DNA of 64,000 bases from Emiliania huxleyi CCMP1516. Its lineage: Eukaryota; Haptophyta; Isochrysidales; Noelaerhabdaceae. Made by a program: the position numbers and the translations under genes. Below the pieces are notes generated by a model. The model made no database searches. It was not told where the DNA came from and worked only from the letters and a program-made list of their open reading frames with translations. Positions 1-9,399 of the stretch are shown piece by piece; within the stretch, counting starts at the first letter, position 1; every line of letters starts with the position of its first letter. The DNA lies in the NCBI RefSeq assembly GCF_000372725.1, contig NW_005200941.1, positions 118,046-182,045 of the forward strand, read 5' to 3'.

Positions 1-1127
1 GATGTGGAGCGGAGACAACTCCGCCCGCTGGGACAGCGCCGGCAGCGTCGGCGCTCCGCCTCCTCTCCTCGCTCGGTCGCGCGCCGGGCCGCACATCGTG
101 AGCGTGATGCGCTTTAGGTGCATACATGTCCTTCGCCTCCTTCCTCTTGGCGGCCGCGTTGAGCTCGAGGCTGATCAGATCGTGCCACTGGGTTGACCCA
201 CAGGAGGCAGCGGTCACGCAGCCTTCGCGGCGCCTCCCCCCCATCCTGCCGGTCGTGGTGCTGCCAGATGAGGCGACACTTCCTAGAACCGTGCACCTGC
301 CTTGCTGGGGCACGTGGCCAGACAAAACTCTCTCGTCTCTGTGCCTCTGAGCCCGTCTGACTGCCCTCCCCCCCCCCCCCCACCCCCTCGTCGCCTGCCC
401 CGACCAGTCGGTTGCCATCGCGATGCCGGACGACGACGAGAGGGAGAGGCGCGACGGCGAGTCGGGCTCCAAGGCAACGAGGCGACCGCCCTTGCCGCAC
501 GCACTGCTCCGTCTGTGGGGCGGCGGCCTGGTGAGGTGCGTAGGGATCCCCTCAAACTCCCCTCAGCACCTCACCACCCGCCGGTGCCCCCGCCGGTCCT
601 CGCCTAGCTTGCTTCTCCTACCACCACTCCCGCCCATCCCCTGCCGCCCGCGCACGAAGCTCGTGGGCGCCCGACGCCGCGCCTCTTCTTGCCCCCGACA
701 GGGCCGCTGGTCGCACGCCGGCACCCGCGGCGGCGAGGGCTGGCTCCCGCCGCCACCGCCACCACCGACCCCCGCCACGCCGCCCGCCCGCCACAGAGCT
801 GGCCCCCGTGGCGTCTCCGCGGGGGCTGTTGGCGCGAGCATTGGCGGCGCCGTCAATTTTGCGTAGCTCGCCCGCCCCGTCGCGCATCACCCTGCGACGG
901 TCGTGACACATATTTTGTGCGACTCCTCTTTGATGCCCGGGCTTAAATCAGAGAACAAAGGTGAGTACATTTGTAGATTGTACGCACATGCACCAGAAGT
1001 ACAATTTGCATCCGAGGTACAATTGACCCAGTCTCAGGTCCTCTACAGAGGTCTACACACTTCACCACAGGTCACAGCTCGCAACGCTTCTAGCGGAGCT
1101 CGCCAGCGCTAGCGGAGCTCGCCAGCG
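1..1127. other. No recognisable gene; 20-bp tandem repeat at right end
   Basis: The stretch is proline/alanine/arginine-coding low-complexity GC-rich sequence with overlapping open frames on both strands and no recognisable domain. A C-run with interruptions lies near 365-385. Around 1093-1141 a unit of about 20 bp containing gctagcggagctcgccagc repeats about two and a half times, just past the stop codon of the RidA-oxidase-creatininase gene. The region may hold the 3' UTR of that gene, but I see no signal that proves it. Confidence 0.4.
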
Positions 1128-4100
1128 CTAGCGGAGCTCACCACCCGCGTCGCCCTGCGGCGGGAAGAGCGGCCTGTCGCTGAGCAGCTCGTCCACGTCG
1201 GCCGCGTGCACCTCCACCAGCAGCTTTCGGAGGCTCTCCACGCACTCGCGCGCGAGGGTGGCGCCCTTCTCGGCGGAGGAGAGAGTCGCGGCGGCGCCCA
1301 CCACCCCGTGCGCGTTCAGGTCTTGCGAGAGCCATCCAGTCTTTGTCGCGAACCCGGGCGCGTGGAGCTGGAGCGCGGCGTCCTTTGGCTGCTCGGCCGC
1401 CCTCGACGCAAAGTCCTTTGCTGCGGAAGTGCTGACGAGCTGCGGACGCAGGTGCAGCATGAGAGACGTCTCCAGAGCGCCACCGTGCAGCCCGTACCGC
1501 ATCTCGTCCTCGGGGAAGAGATTTGCGCAGGCAGAGCCGGGCGCCATGCTCGCACCGAGGTTCATGGCGAGGACGGTCAGCATGCCGTGCCGCTTCCGCA
1601 GCCGCCTTGCGACAACCTCCGCAAGCGCGTGGTTGCCGCCATGCGAGTTGTACAGCACGAGCTTGCGGATGCCCACCCGTGCGACGCACGCGCCCAGCTC
1701 ACACCACGCCGCCGCCGCCGTCTCCGCCGAGAGCTCGAGTGTGCCGGCGAAGCCTGAGATGTGGGGAGATGTGGGGAGATGAGGGGAGACACAAACGGGG
1801 AGATATGGCCTCGAGTGTGCGGGCGAAGCCTGCGTGCTCGCAGCTGACGCCCACGTCGAGAGGTGGCATCGCCAGCACGAGAGCCTCCTCGGGGAGGGCC
1901 GCCAGCGCGCGGTGGAGCAGGTCGGCGTTGTGCATCGCGTCAACGCCGAGGGGCAGGTGCGGGCCGTGAGCCTCGACGGCACCAAGTGGGAGCACCGCCA
2001 CCGCCTGCGAGAGGTCACGGCGAGATTGCGATCTCCGCCGAGATTGCGATCTCCATCTATCTCACCGCCTGCGAGAGGTCACGGTGAGATTGCGAGCCGA
2101 GATTGCGATCTCCATCTATCTCACCGCCTGCGAGAGGTCAGCCTCCGCAAAGTCCGCTGTGCTCCACTCCCCCCACAGGCGCGAGCGGGGCCGACGGCGC
2201 CCCGAGCCGGGGCTGCTGGCGTGCGTGCCGAAAGAATCGGCGGCGGTGGAGGACGCGTCGGCGGCGGTGGCGGAGGTGGCGACGTTCGGACCACCTCCCA
2301 CGGCCGAAGTGTCAGCGATGCGGTACGAGGCAGCGAAGGCGCCTCGGGGGTCGGAGGTGTCGGCGGTGGCGCTCTGCTCTTCCCAGGCTCGCATTTTACC
2401 GGGGTTGAGTAGCCCGTGCGGGTCGACGCGCCGCTTGAAGCCGAGTTGCGCCCAGTCCGTCACCTTGGGAGAGGTGGGGAGAGGTGGGGAGAGGTGGGAA
2501 GATGTGGGAAGACGTGGGGAGATGTGGGGGGAGATTTGGGGAGATGTGGGGAGCTGCGCCACATCCGTCACCTTCATCCCGCCGTCCTCGAGCACGTGCG
2601 TGTGCGGGTCGAAGACGGGGATGCCGTTGGCCTCGTGCCACGAGAGAATCTCGCGCAGCCGCTGGTTGGCGGCCTCCCCAGTCTCGCCCTTTGGCCAGAG
2701 CAGCGCGAGCGAGGCGAAGCCCGCGCGGCCTCCGAAGTTGACCACCTCGAGGTGCGGACTTACTTATTTCGAAGAGCCAACTAATGTATGACTAATTCAG
2801 GAGTTGGCCACCTCGAGGTGCTGACCGACTAACTACGAGTTAAGGATGAATGCATAAGTAGTTCGGGAGTTGGCCACCTCGAGGTGCTGCAGCAGCTCGG
2901 ACGGGCCGAACTCTCCCGACACGCGGCGGAGCAGCCCGAGCGCCGACGACGGCTCGAGCACGCACTGCAGGTAGGTGACCGACTTGTCGGCCCGCAGCGC
3001 GTGCAGCGTCGTGTGGTTCCAGCCAAACTCGTACATCGGCCGCGGTGCCTCCGTCGCTTTGACCACGCGCGTCGTCAGCCCTCCGTGCTCCGCGCAGAGC
3101 CGCTCGACTGGGCCCACCTATGAAAAAAGAAATACCGCGTCCCGCCTATGAAAAAAGAAATACCGCGCAGAGCCGCTCGACTGGGCCCACCCCTGGAGGT
3201 GAGCACTGCACCATAGCCACGTGGCGCGCGTCGCCGCCGGCCGCCATCGCACCGTCGCGTCCGTGAGCGCTGTCCCACTGCGGCGCGTCCGCACCCGTCG
3301 CGTGCATCAGCGCGTCGGCCTCCAAGTACTTGTGCGCGATCGGGGCCTGGAAGACGCTGATCCCGCGCTTCACGACCGCGGGCGCGTTGGCCACATCGAG
3401 CGCGAATGCCGCGGCGGCGTCGAGGGACGGGAAGGCGGCCGTGACGTCGCTCCACGCCTGGGTTCAGGCAGGGCAAAGTCTTCTTCTCCACACGGGCGAG
3501 GGTGGTGGGGCAAGGGCCGGGCAGCCCTCTCGACTTCGCGTCTGCCGGACAGGAGCCGCACGGCATTCAAAGTGCACGGCCCGGTGCGCGTGGGTGAGCG
3601 GTGCGCGTGGGTGAGCGGGGTGTGTGAGTGTGTGAGTGAGTGAGTGAGTGTGGTGTGTGTGGTGTGTGTGGTGTGTGTGGTGTGAGTGGCGTGTGTGGTG
3701 TGTGTGGTGTGTGTGCGTGTGCGTGCTCCGCGCCTGCGCGCGCGCGAGCGGCAGCTCCACCGACGTGATCACGCCGTTGGTGCCGTAGGCGTGGACGACG
3801 GGGAAGACGTCGCGTCCGCTCAGCTCCAGCACGCGCGGCGTCTGGTCCTCCGCCGTGACGACGCGCAGGCCAAGCACCGCGCCGTCCTGCTGCTTCAATT
3901 GGTTCATGACGACGCATCACTCATGGGGCGGACTGAGCCGAGCGGCGCGCCGGCCTCGGACAAGCCGCCGTGCAGCAGTGCCCCGTGGCCCGTCGATCCG
4001 CCCGCCACGAAGCCGCCAACCTAGGGTTAGGGTGTGGGTCAGGGTTAGGGTTAGGGTCAGGGGTAGGGGTAGGGAGGGGGAGGGGTAGGGTTGGGGGTAG

Positions 4101-6585
4101 GGTTAAGGTTAGGGTCAGGGTCAGGGTTAGGTAGGCGTAGGGCTGGGAGTCACGGCCTCGTGGCGAAGTCCCCTCTCACTTCCTAGTTGGCGGAGTGTCT
4201 AGTCTGTGTGTCTGTGTGCCTCTGTATCCGCCGGTGCCCAATCGCCGGCCAAGGCTGCTCTTCCCCTCTCCATCTACCTCTCCGACCGAGGCGGTGAGAT
4301 TGCGATCTCCGCCGAGATTGCGATCTCCATCTATCTCCCCGACCGAGGCGGTGCGACGCGTGCTCGGGTGCTGCCGCAGCTCCCAGCCGTGCTGGCGCGC
4401 GTGGTCCTCGAGGTCGCAAAGCTTGACGCCTATGAAAAAAGAAACACAGCTTGCAAAAAGGAAATACAGGGCGTGGGCTCGAGGTCGCAAAGCTTGACGC
4501 CCGCGCCGCACCGAATCGTGCCCGCCTAGCTCTCGGGAGATATGGGGAGATATGGGGAGATTGTGCCCGTCTAGCTCTCGGCTGATCTCGGCTCACCCCG
4601 CCGGAGGGAGGGAGGGAGGGAGGGAGGGAGGGAGGGAGGGAGGGAGGGAGGGAGGGAGGGAGGGAGGGAGACGGGGGGAGGAAGAGAGAGAGAGAGAGAA
4701 GGCAGGGAGAGGGGGGAGGGAGAAGACAGGGAGAGAGAGAGAGAGAGAGGCGCGCCTCGGCGTCGATGCTCTCGATCTTGTCGAGCCCCGACATGTCCAG
4801 CACGACGCCGCCACGCAGCGGGACGGCCTGAAAAAAAGAAACGCGCTGAAAAAAAAACATCCCCGCAGGGCTGCCCTGGGCCCGAAGTGAGTGGCGGCGG
4901 GCGCCACGTAAACACTCTGTGAGGCGCGGTGGGCGCGGTGGGTGCGGGCGGATGCGAGTGTCGCGGGGTGTGCGCGAGTCTACGGCGGAGGAGGAGGGCG
5001 GCGGGGCGGCCTGCCCGTAGTTTCCGGTGCCCGCGCCGCGCGTCGTGACGAAGACGCGGTGCCTGACTGCCGCGGCGAGCGACGCGACGACGTCAGCCTC
5101 GCTCGTCGCGAGCACGAGCGCGTCGGCGACGCGGCCGGTGAGTTGCGGCTTGAGGAGGGGAGAGTACCTTTCATTCATCAGCAGTCAGTAGTGAGCGGCG
5201 GCCGGTGAGAGTGCCGCTTGAGCAGCGGAGCGTACCAGAAGAAGTCGCGCGAACGGCGGGCAATCTCGCGCGCCTCGTTTGGCCCGTCGCCGCCCGCCAG
5301 CACCTTGACGCCCGAGCCTAGCACACGTGCGCATGCAGTCTGGAGAAACAGCGCTGGATGTTTACTGGGTAGACACTCTCCAAGGACTCGTCCTCTGGTG
5401 TTGTGAGTTGTGAGTACGCCAACTTCAGGGCGGGAAGGCGGTGTTGTGCCAGAGTATTCAGAGCGCCGCGTGAATACGCAGGCAGGCCGAGTACAGTGAA
5501 TCCAGCGGAATACGGTCGAATACAGCGGAAGACGTGTCCTCTCGAGCGCTGGTTGGGATGCAGGAATCGATCTTCCGCTTCTAGGCGCGAGATAAGGGGA
5601 GATATGGGGAGATATGGGGAGATCTTCCGCTTCTAGGCGCCACGAGCCGCGCAGGTCTTCGACGTACGCCGCCACCGCCGCCGCCGACGCGCGCTCACCG
5701 TGCAGGGCTCGCGACTGGGCGCCGCGAGGGGCGGGCCGGGTGTGCAGGCTGCGCCGTCCGTGCGCCGCGGAACGGACGGCGGAGGCGGCGGCTGGGGTGG
5801 CGGAGATGCTGCGGCGGCTGCTACGGACGTGGCGGCTGCTAGCGCTATCGCCGCTGCCGCCTCTGCCGCCGTCGCTGGAGGCGGCGGAAGCGGCGGAGGC
5901 GGCGGAGGAGGCGGCGGAGGCGGCGGAGGAAGCGGCAGAGGCGACAGCAGAAGCGGCGGCGGAGGAGGAGACGGCTGCGAGAGCCTCGATCTCGACGACA
6001 AACTCGGGGCGGGCAAAGCCAGAGACGACCATCAGCGTGGAGGCGGTCTTCGGAAGCCCGCGCAGCGCCTCGTCGCGCGCCTGCGGGTGCTTTGCAGCGG
6101 CTTGTGGACGAGATGCTACATCTCTCTAGGGACGGCCCCTCTGCGAGGACTGGCCGCACCCGCATGTAGCCTGGCAGGTGCTCCCTCCCGCTCACATACG
6201 CATTCAGCCGCACGACGTGCTGCAGGCCTGCGCCCGAGGCGGCGAGGATGGCGCCGATGTTCTGAAAGGCAATTGCCGCCTGCGCCTCGGCGCTCGCCGG
6301 TACGGAGCCGTCGGGCGCGATGCCGAGCTGCCCAGACGTGCAGAGAAAAACAGAGGCCGGCGGCACCGACGTGGCGTGAGCGTAGTTCGCGAATGGAGGG
6401 TGCACGGCCGCAGGATCAGTCTCCACCGGCGAATGGACGACAGCCCTCATGGAGAGGGCACGGCTGCGCTGACTCGTCGCCCGCGCATATAAGAGCGGCG
6501 CGGCAGCGTGGCAGCCCGCACGCGAGTACCTAGCCGCGGCAGCGGCAGCAGCCGTACCGCGAGCACAGATCGGTCGTGTCAACAT
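1128..6585 (-). CDS. RidA - FAD-linked oxidase - creatininase fusion protein (spliced)
   Basis: One minus-strand gene read through many short introns. The ATG at 6585 opens an Arg/Ala/Ser-rich, acid-poor leader that looks like an organelle targeting peptide. A RidA/YjgF domain follows (about 6450-5990: SGQLGIAPDG, NIGAILAASGAGLQ, then SGFARPEFVVEIEALA). Next come FAD_binding_4 oxidase exons (about 5330-2400: RGAGTGNYGQA, GGVVLDMSGLDKIE, HGWELRQHPSTRRTA, GGFVAGGSTGHGA, ending DPHGLLNPGKM). The last part is a creatininase domain (about 2150-1128: LPLGAVEAHGPHLPLGVD, GVSCEHAGF, YNSHGGNHAL) that keeps the Glu/His/Asp metal-ligand pattern. By family knowledge these are enamine/imine deaminase, flavin oxidoreductase and amidohydrolase activities; a joint pathway is inference. 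Exon edges are approximate. Two or three separate genes remain possible, but frames join well across repeat-bearing introns (for example LSQA to VAVLPLG). Confidence 0.75.
1734..1833 (-). repeat. Intron of GGGGAGAT-type repeats between exon duplicates (family A)
   Basis: A run of gatgtggggagat-type units lies between two near-identical 23-bp copies of the neighbouring exon, starting ctcgagtgtg at about 1734 and 1811. It interrupts the creatininase domain between CEHAGFA and GTLELSAE. On the gene strand it is pyrimidine-rich and could serve as a polypyrimidine tract. Confidence 0.65.
1999..2140 (-). repeat. Double intron-like repeat (family B) with three exon duplicates
   Basis: Two units with core gagattgcgatctcc and a ccatctatctca tail are separated and bordered by three copies of a 19-bp segment (1999-2017, 2063-2081, 2122-2140). 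Removing them joins the oxidase-creatininase linker (EWSTADFAEADLSQA) to VAVLPLGAVEAHG in frame. The same core is found in another intron of this gene near 4282-4353. Confidence 0.65.
2447..2574 (-). repeat. Family A intron with 20-bp flanking duplicates
   Basis: Tandem gagaggtgggg/gagatgtgggg units are flanked by diverged copies of cagtccgtcacctt (2447-2466 and 2555-2574). The insertion splits the FAD-oxidase C-terminal region between MKVTD and WAQLGFKRR. Confidence 0.6.
2736..2887 (-). repeat. AT-rich double intron with three copies of the exon edge
   Basis: Three copies of agttggccacctcgaggtgc (near 2736, 2803 and 2868) bracket two AT-rich spacers of about 45 bp. On the gene strand each copy gives CTCGAG followed by GTGG, so splicing between the outer copies leaves HLE-VVNFGG in the oxidase. 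The layout suggests repeated tandem duplication of one splice junction. Confidence 0.6.
3090..3191 (-). repeat. Short T-rich intron pair with 29-bp flanking duplicates
   Basis: The direct copies at 3090-3118 and 3163-3191 flank two tandem copies of tatgaaaaaagaaatacc. On the gene strand each reads GTATTTCTTTTTTCATAG, a complete GT...AG unit of only 18 nt. The intron falls in the oxidase region between GVGPVERLCA and EHGGLTT. Confidence 0.6.
3450..3735 (-). repeat. Family D intron plus GTGTG microsatellite
   Basis: The sequence 3466-3595 (ggtggtggggcaagggcc, caggagccgcacggcattcaaagtgcacggcc) is a family D intron copy in minus orientation, matching introns near 14228, 31165 and 47884. Next to it lies a gtgtgtg-rich microsatellite (about 3615-3720). 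Together they separate the exon ending VELPLARA from the one starting WSDVTAAF in the FAD oxidase. Confidence 0.6.
4022..4136 (+). repeat. Interstitial telomere-like TTAGGG tract inside an intron
   Basis: About 115 bp of degenerate gggttaggg/ggggtaggg/gggtcaggg units lie in the intron between the oxidase exons GGFVAGGSTGHGA and HPSTRRTASV. Coding exons lie on both sides, so it is not a chromosome end. It may mark old break repair or simple-repeat expansion. Confidence 0.75.
4282..4353 (-). repeat. Family B intron-like insertion with 15-bp duplicates
   Basis: Copies of ccgaccgaggcggtg at 4282-4296 and 4339-4353 flank the same gagattgcgatctcc core seen near 2020-2120. The insertion sits next to the exon encoding HPSTRRTAS. 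Confidence 0.6.
4407..4501 (-). repeat. T-rich mini-intron with 24-bp duplicates
   Basis: Exact 24-bp copies starting ctcgaggtcg at 4407-4430 and 4478-4501 flank a 47-bp insert. On the gene strand the insert reads GTATTTCC...TTTCATAG, a GT-AG unit of about 38 nt related to the 18-nt unit near 3120. Confidence 0.6.
4518..4581 (-). repeat. Family A intron-like insertion with 19-bp duplicates
   Basis: gagatatggggagatatgggg repeats lie between copies of gtgcccgcctagctctcgg (4518-4536) and a one-mismatch copy (4563-4581) inside the oxidase coding region. Confidence 0.55.
4598..4755 (+). repeat. (GGGA)n and (GA)n microsatellite
   Basis: About 70 bp of ggga units are followed by gagaga tracts, in an intron of the FAD-oxidase gene just downstream of the GGVVLDMSGLDKIESIDAEA exon. 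Confidence 0.85.
5432..5655 (-). repeat. Family C intron element followed by family A unit
   Basis: On the gene strand this reads CCTAGAAGCGGAA, then CCAACCAGCGCTCGAGAGGA, TTCCGCTGTATTCGACCG and GCACAACACCG. The same order occurs on the sense strand of the intron at 46098-46268 in the MBD gene and at about 30880-31020. A ggggagatat block (5591-5623) bordered by cttccgcttctaggcgc duplicates adjoins it. It lies between the RidA and FAD-oxidase parts of the gene. Confidence 0.65.
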
Positions 6586-7505
6586 TGCTCTGTCAAGACT
6601 CGAGCCACTCACCACACCAACATGCGGGCGACCACCAATACCCCCCCCCGAAGAAGAATCTTACAACAAAACTCCCTCGCACAACACTGGGCACGGGACT
6701 GGCGCGCACTGGCACGAACACAGGTACACCACGGGAGCCGCCTAAGCGACTCCTGCGAGGGTGGCGAGGCACTTAGCTCCGTGCACCCGCCCACCCCCGC
6801 CACAGGCAAGCTCATTCACGACCTGCTCTGCGATGGCCGTGTGAAGAACGACTGAGATGCGCTGCTTCTGCAGCCCCAGCCAGCTCTTGGTGGTCCAAGT
6901 CACCTCATCGAGGTACTGGGCCCGCGTCAGCTTGTTCTGTAGCACGTCCGCCGCTCTCCGGAGGATCTCACGGACCCCCTTTCCGAACCCGCCGAACGAT
7001 TCGAACAGCAGCAGCTGCACTTCGACGCCCTTGTCTTCCCTGGCGTAGCGATAGTCCCCGCCGTAGGACGGTATGCGGCGGTCGCCGCCCACCACCCTGC
7101 CCCCCCTGGTATGCCAGCGCCCAGTCCCTTGCCCTCTCTCGCCCTTGCTCTTCCTCTCCCCCTCCATGCCGCCCCCCATTCCGCCACCCCCCCTCCCCCC
7201 CCACTCTCTCCGAGCAAGGGCGTGCGCTACGTCCCCAAGGGGGGGGGGACGTGGGGGGGAGGTGTGGCGCTTAGGTTGTGGCGTTTGGGTTGTTGTGGGG
7301 CACCCAAACGGTTTCGGTTTTCCTCCTTGGTGCCCCGAGTAGAGCGCGATCTCCCCTGGAGTCTGTCGCGCCCGTTCTGTCTAAGCTCGAGGTTCAACCT
7401 TCCAGTTGATCCTTATCGGACTGGTGAGGTCTGCCTAGCCGTCGTAGTGTAGTGCCTGGGGTGCGTCTGCGTCGGTGCTACACACACTCGGCAGGACGCT
7501 GCTCT

Positions 7506-7584
7506 AGGTCGTTGCTGCTGGTCGTCGCTGTTTGTCAAGGTGATAGGTCGTTGCTGCTGGTCGTCGCTGTTTGTTAAAGGTGAT
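7506..7584 (+). repeat. 39-bp tandem duplication
   Basis: aggtcgttgctgctggtcg...gtttgtcaaggtgat occurs twice back to back, the second copy with one extra T/A change. It lies in the non-coding insert that splits the retroelement remnant. Confidence 0.8.
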
Positions 7585-7984
7585 GTTTCTCTTTTTTTTC
7601 AACAAGAATTCTTTGTGTGGCCTTTGCGCTTTTGCACTAAGCGCAAAGTGCAAAGTCCAAAGACCAAAGTGCAAGTCGCCCTCGTGTTTTTCTTTTTATG
7701 TTTTGGCAGTAAAAAGAATACTTCGACTCACATCTTCGCTGCGGTGTGCCTGGGGAGGCGCGGCGGCGGGGTGGATTGAGAGGGCTCAGAGTGCAGAGAG
7801 ACTGCAGGCGTGCAGAGGCGCGCGCTGCAGTTTCTCTGATCGGGCTGCTGGCGGTGTGAGCGCGGGGTGGCGTGGTGAGGCGTGAGGCAGGCTATTGTTG
7901 TGGAGTGCGGGCTGCATCGTCAGGCGTATGCGTGCACATGGTGCTGTATGCTGTGTGTGCAGGCTGGCAGTCTGTGCAGCAGAA

Positions 7985-8040
7985 AGCGGAAGCGCGCGCG
8001 CGCGCGCGCGCGCGTGCGGGCGTGCGTGCGCGCCTGCGCG
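7985..8040 (+). repeat. Short (GC)n/(GCGT)n microsatellite
   Basis: A gcgcgcgcgcgcgcgcgcgtgcgggcgtgcgtgcgcg tract lies within the insert between the two retroelement fragments. No gene is visible around it. Confidence 0.7.
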
Positions 8041-9047
8041 GTGCCGGATCTGCGTCTCACTCGCGGCGCGTCCTGGTACAGCCGCTTATGAGATGCCAGA
8101 AGCAGTCTGCAGAGCCTGCACAGGGCGCAAAAAGGCGCAGGTGTGCTGGTGAGGTGTGCTGCGGCGCGCGCGTCGCGGCGTGAGTGGATATGCGGCTGCC
8201 TCTGGTGGTGCGAGGGGCGCGCAGCTGGTGCGGGCGGCGCGGAACGGCCATGGGGCGCCAGCACAGGGCAGACGCACATGGGCACAGCTCTGAAAGGCGC
8301 TGCGCGTGTTTGCGTGCGCGCGGGGACGTACGCGCAGTTTTCACGCGGTGTGCCTGGAGAAGGGCATGGGAGGCGCCGGCCGCGCGTGTATTGGCGTGTG
8401 GGAGTTCGGAGTATGCCCGGAGGGCGTGATGGTGCCCGAAGGGCGGTCCTCCATGCGGAGGTGAACCTTTTCAAAAAGAAAAGGTCAGCAGCGTCGCCAT
8501 ACTCGTCGTGGGTCTTCCCATTCCGAGTCTTCTTGCCCGCCGCCGCGGCCTGGCAGGCCACGTCGAGGGGGAGACCCAGGCGGCGCTGCACCGAAAGACG
8601 CATCGCCCAAGTCTCCATTCGCATGTCATCCCGCATTGGGATGGCGTTGAGGAAGGCGCCGGCGCCATCCTGGCTCACCGCCACGAAGCGGACTGCCTCC
8701 CGCCAAGCCGCATGCCTCGCCCGCTCCCTGCCCTTGGCCTGCGCCTTGCCCTTCTTGCCGCGAGGAGCGGACCGCGATCCCTTGGAGCCCTCCTGCCTTA
8801 GCTCGAGGGCGAGGTCGCGCCAGTTCCTGTTGTGGACCACCGTCGTGAAGCGCCGCTGCGCCTGGTGTAGGAACTCGTGCTCGAAGAAAACAACCTAATT
8901 CGCGATTTGACGTGGACACCCCACCCCACCCACCCCACCCCACCACCCCACTAAACACAAGGCTGGTGGAGTGTTTTTATGGAGGAAGAGGCTAAGGCCG
9001 CGGACATCAAGCTTCAAGGCGAATCGGGCTAATAGGGGAGGCTATCT

Positions 9048-9117
9048 ATCTGGCATGAGAGAGAGATTTTTGAAAACCAACAAGAAATCACGACCTCACA
9101 GTGATTTGGGCTCGGCA
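9048..9117 (-). repeat. Dispersed intron-like repeat, family E
   Basis: On the minus strand it reads GCCGAGCCCAAATCACTGTG, GTCGTGATTTCTTGTTGG, then a pyrimidine tract ending CATGCCAG, like an intron 3' end. A near-identical plus-strand copy is at 44718-44783, just upstream of the MBD gene. A minus-strand open stretch at 9300-9125 (VSQPHFEGAMKYSDRHLAG, VKLIDAGSLGYWTGP) could be an exon spliced to it; I do not recognise its family. Confidence 0.45.
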
Positions 9118-9350
9118 GCTTGTCCGCCCTCAGCCGAAGCTGGGGCCGGTCCAGTAGCCGAGAGAGCCCGCGTCGATGAGTTTGACGCGGTCGGGAGGCC
9201 TTGCGAAGAGGCCAGCGAGATGGCGATCGCTGTACTTCATGGCGCCCTCAAAGTGGGGCTGGCTGACTCGCCAGAGGTCGATACTCTGGACAACCCATAG
9301 GATGCCACGACTGCCTGAAGGAGAGAGAGGGAGGCTTCTTTTTTGGAATT

Positions 9351-9398
9351 CTTTTTGGGACCATTATGATTTCGCTAGTACAGGCCGTTTGTCGTACA
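9351..9398 (+). repeat. 48-bp dispersed repeat, copy 1
   Basis: The sequence ctttttgggaccattatgat...gtcgtaca is repeated with almost no change at 11311-11358, followed in both by pyrimidine-rich sequence. Its nature is unknown. Confidence 0.75.
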
Positions 9399-9399
9399 C

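Larger units (their letters stand above)
6660..8840 (-). pseudogene. Degraded non-LTR-type reverse-transcriptase C-terminal region
   Basis: Two minus-strand fragments resemble the tail of algal/plant LINE-like reverse-transcriptase proteins. The upstream one (about 8840-8490) holds VSQDGAGAFLNAIPM and RRLGLPLDVACQAA. The downstream one (about 7060-6745) holds SFGGFGKGVREIL and TWTTKSWLGLQKQRIS, ending near EQVVNELA. About 1.4 kb of unrelated GC-rich sequence separates them, so the copy is broken. The 3' part at 6660-6815 recurs in the same orientation at 15530-15670 (actggcgcgcactggcac, cgaggcacttagctccgtgc). The family call rests on motif resemblance only. Confidence 0.45.

Noticed and set aside
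4022-4136. Chromosome end
   Set aside because: The telomere-like units are degenerate and flanked on both sides by exons of one gene, so this is an internal tract.
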